Positions 32,482-33,547 of a DNA stretch of 33,547 nt are shown in pieces. Position numbers and translations under genes: made by a program. Numbering within the stretch: the first letter of the stretch is position 1; each line of letters begins with the position of its first letter. The DNA comes from Sulfuricurvum sp. PC08-66 (GTDB taxonomy: Bacteria > Campylobacterota > Campylobacteria > Campylobacterales > Sulfurimonadaceae): contig JQIT01000011.1 of the NCBI GenBank assembly GCA_000830255.1, positions 1-33,547 of the forward strand. The letters are read 5' to 3'. Below the pieces are notes generated by a model that worked only from the letters and a program-made list of their open reading frames with translations, was not told the DNA's origin and did not search any database.

Positions 32482-32760
32482 GCTATTCCTTTTTGGTTGG
32501 CCTAAAGCTTTTTCATTTCAGCAAAATTTAAACTAAATTTTACTATAAGCTTTGAAAATGGAAGTTTTCATTGTAGCTTGTGATTTATAAAAAACGAATA
32601 AATATGATAAGTTTTTCGAGATAAATTTGAGAGATTGTTACGCTTAGTATAACAATTGCAGTAATTTTTGAAGTGCGCTAGTGTAACGCAACAGGGCTTC
32701 ATCGAGACTAAATTGTGCTTTTGATAGAGTACCGCACCACTTTTTCTACGCGGGAGTCTC
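32482..32760. other. Divergent intergenic region of gltB and recO with two inverted repeats
   Basis: Near gltB, TGAAAA-N6-TTTTCA (32553-32570) is an 18-base palindrome just upstream of a minus-strand TATAGT (plus 32542-32547), a possible gltB -10 box. Toward recO, ATTGTTA-N9-TAACAAT (32634-32656) overlaps a plus-strand TATAAC (32648-32653), a possible recO -10. No gene or terminator was seen in the remainder. Both sites are candidate operators from symmetry and position only. Confidence 0.4.
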
Positions 32761-33378
32761 ATGCAGGGGTATATTTTGGCAATTCATCGCGTACGAGATG
32801 AAGATACCATTGTGACACTTTTGACCCCCGACTATCTACATCGACTCTACCGCTTTTATGGGGCACGCCACAGCATTATCAACATCGGTTACAAAATCGA
32901 TTTTGAAATCGAACAAAACCCCAAAACGACCATCGAACGCCTGCGCCATGTGTGGCAACTGCCTATGGGATGGTTTCGAGACCGTGAACGCTTACATATA
33001 TGGCAACGTTTTGTGGCACTTTTTGCCTCACATCTGCGCGACAGCAGTGAAATCGACCCCTTCTATTTCACCCTCCTAGAAGATGCCGCGACACTGTGGC
33101 AACTCAAAAACCCCAAACGCATCGTCATCGAGAGCTACATCAAACTCCTCGCGTTCGAGGGGCGACTTCATCGACACATGGAGTGTTTTTTGTGTGAAAT
33201 GCCCCTCGATGAGGCTGTCACGCTCACCCGCGCCTTTTTGCCTGCACATCCTGCATGCGCGTACCAAGAGTCCTTCCCGCTCAAAGGACTCCAAATGCTC
33301 CTGCACGAAGGTCAGGCACTGCTTTTGGAGGATGACGAAGTCGATAGACTCTATGAGATTGTCCTCGAGGGACTCTAA
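32761..33378 (+). CDS. recO: DNA repair protein RecO (Campylobacterota type)
   Basis: 205 residues, with GGGAG 4 bases before the ATG. The N-terminal OB-fold part begins MQGYILAIHRVRDEDTIVTL, followed by LTPDYLHRLYRFYGARHS, the characteristic RecO start. A helical part with a short Cys motif (CFLCEMPL) completes it. It lacks the full four-Cys zinc finger of many RecO proteins. RecO loads RecA onto SSB-coated single-stranded DNA together with RecR. The assignment rests on the N-terminal pattern, the length and the following pyrF gene. Confidence 0.82.
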   Translation: MQGYILAIHRVRDEDTIVTLLTPDYLHRLYRFYGARHSIINIGYKIDFEIEQNPKTTIERLRHVWQLPMGWFRDRERLHIWQRFVALFASHLRDSSEIDPFYFTLLEDAATLWQLKNPKRIVIESYIKLLAFEGRLHRHMECFLCEMPLDEAVTLTRAFLPAHPACAYQESFPLKGLQMLLHEGQALLLEDDEVDRLYEIVLEGL

Positions 33379-33432
33379 AAAATTTAACCCTCCTTTGGTT
33401 ATCATTGCCCCATTTCGTCCAAGGCTTTTTTC

Positions 33433-33547
33433 ATGCAACTGTGCGTCGCTCTCGATTTACCCACCCAACAAGCCAATCTCGATTTGGTACAAAAACTCTC
33501 CACTCTACCCATCTGGCTCAAAATAGGCTTGCGTAGCTTCATCCGCG
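33433..33547 (+). CDS. pyrF: Orotidine 5'-phosphate decarboxylase, N-terminal part
   Basis: The 38 codons visible before the window edge begin MQLCVALDLPTQQANLDLV and continue PIWLKIGLRSFI. This is the first barrel strand (xxVALDLP) and the K-x-G-L strand of OMP decarboxylase, the last enzyme of UMP synthesis. AAGG lies 8 bases before the ATG at 33433, and TATCAT at 33400-33405 may be a -10 box. The gene follows recO by 54 bases. The rest is outside the window. Confidence 0.88.
   Translation, partial: MQLCVALDLPTQQANLDLVQKLSTLPIWLKIGLRSFIR

Noticed and set aside
1-33547. tRNA, rRNA, CRISPR arrays, insertion sequences, prophage genes
   Set aside because: None was seen by reading both strands; no spacer-repeat pattern beyond the coding LRR units and no transposase or integrase motifs in any good frame.

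Overview
The window looks like a chromosomal segment of a Campylobacterota (epsilonproteobacterial) genome, probably from the Sulfurimonas/Sulfuricurvum/Sulfurovum side. The reasons are the short FtsY, the divergent ~200-residue RecO followed by pyrF, the gltB-gltD-(IMPase)-accD-thiE-rlmH-dksA-dus run, and an RNase Y / 5-formyl-THF cyclo-ligase pair. This placement is inferred from gene content and protein style, not from a marker gene. Most genes have mid-range GC by eye, while three are clearly AT-richer: the leucine-rich-repeat gene at the left edge, the AlbA_2/Schlafen-type gene (4877-6397), and the 550-residue surface-type protein (11411-13063). These look acquired or fast evolving.

Layout. 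1-1513: a leucine-rich-repeat protein cut by the window edge, read leftward. 1568-1714: a possible tiny lipoprotein. 1724-4608: a leftward three-gene operon (six-helix membrane protein, winged-helix regulator, TonB-dependent-receptor-like outer-membrane protein) behind a near-consensus sigma-70 promoter with a palindrome at the start of the transcript. 4877-6397: the AT-rich AlbA_2 + ATPase-like gene. 6533-8336: a leftward operon of DUF3995 membrane protein, FMN-binding PPOX-fold protein, Imm5-like protein and a cupin whose start and body lie in different frames. 8377-8885: a YefM/YoeB toxin-antitoxin pair with its own consensus promoter and repeated TGTACGC boxes. 8946-11276: a leftward operon of a rifampin ADP-ribosyltransferase (arr), a DUF1801 protein, a class D beta-lactamase and a jelly-roll lipoprotein. 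11322-13180: a 56-bp imperfect direct repeat of the aldo/keto reductase 3' end brackets the 550-residue protein. 13143-14933: divergent aldo/keto reductase and AEC-family transporter.

From about 14.9 kb rightward the content is housekeeping. Leftward 5-formyl-THF cyclo-ligase and rny face rightward tlpA-ftsY-radA-GH5, with tlpA and the cyclo-ligase sharing a 46-bp divergent promoter region. A small unknown gene (21444-21713) then converges with the end of a compact eight-gene leftward operon, gltB-gltD-IMPase-accD-thiE-rlmH-dksA-like-unknown membrane protein-dus (21710-32481; dus is the last of nine reading frames if the membrane protein is counted). It links glutamate synthesis, fatty-acid and thiamine synthesis, ribosome/tRNA modification and stringent-type control. 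recO and the first codons of pyrF end the window on the plus strand.

No tRNA, rRNA, CRISPR array, insertion sequence or integrase was seen. The strongest candidates for something new are sequence-level oddities: the cupin frameshift on an X XXY YYZ heptamer, the apparent AUU start of the IMPase gene, the autoregulated-looking membrane/regulator/receptor operon, and the repeat-bracketed 550-residue gene. I did not find a complete, convincing new multi-gene system.
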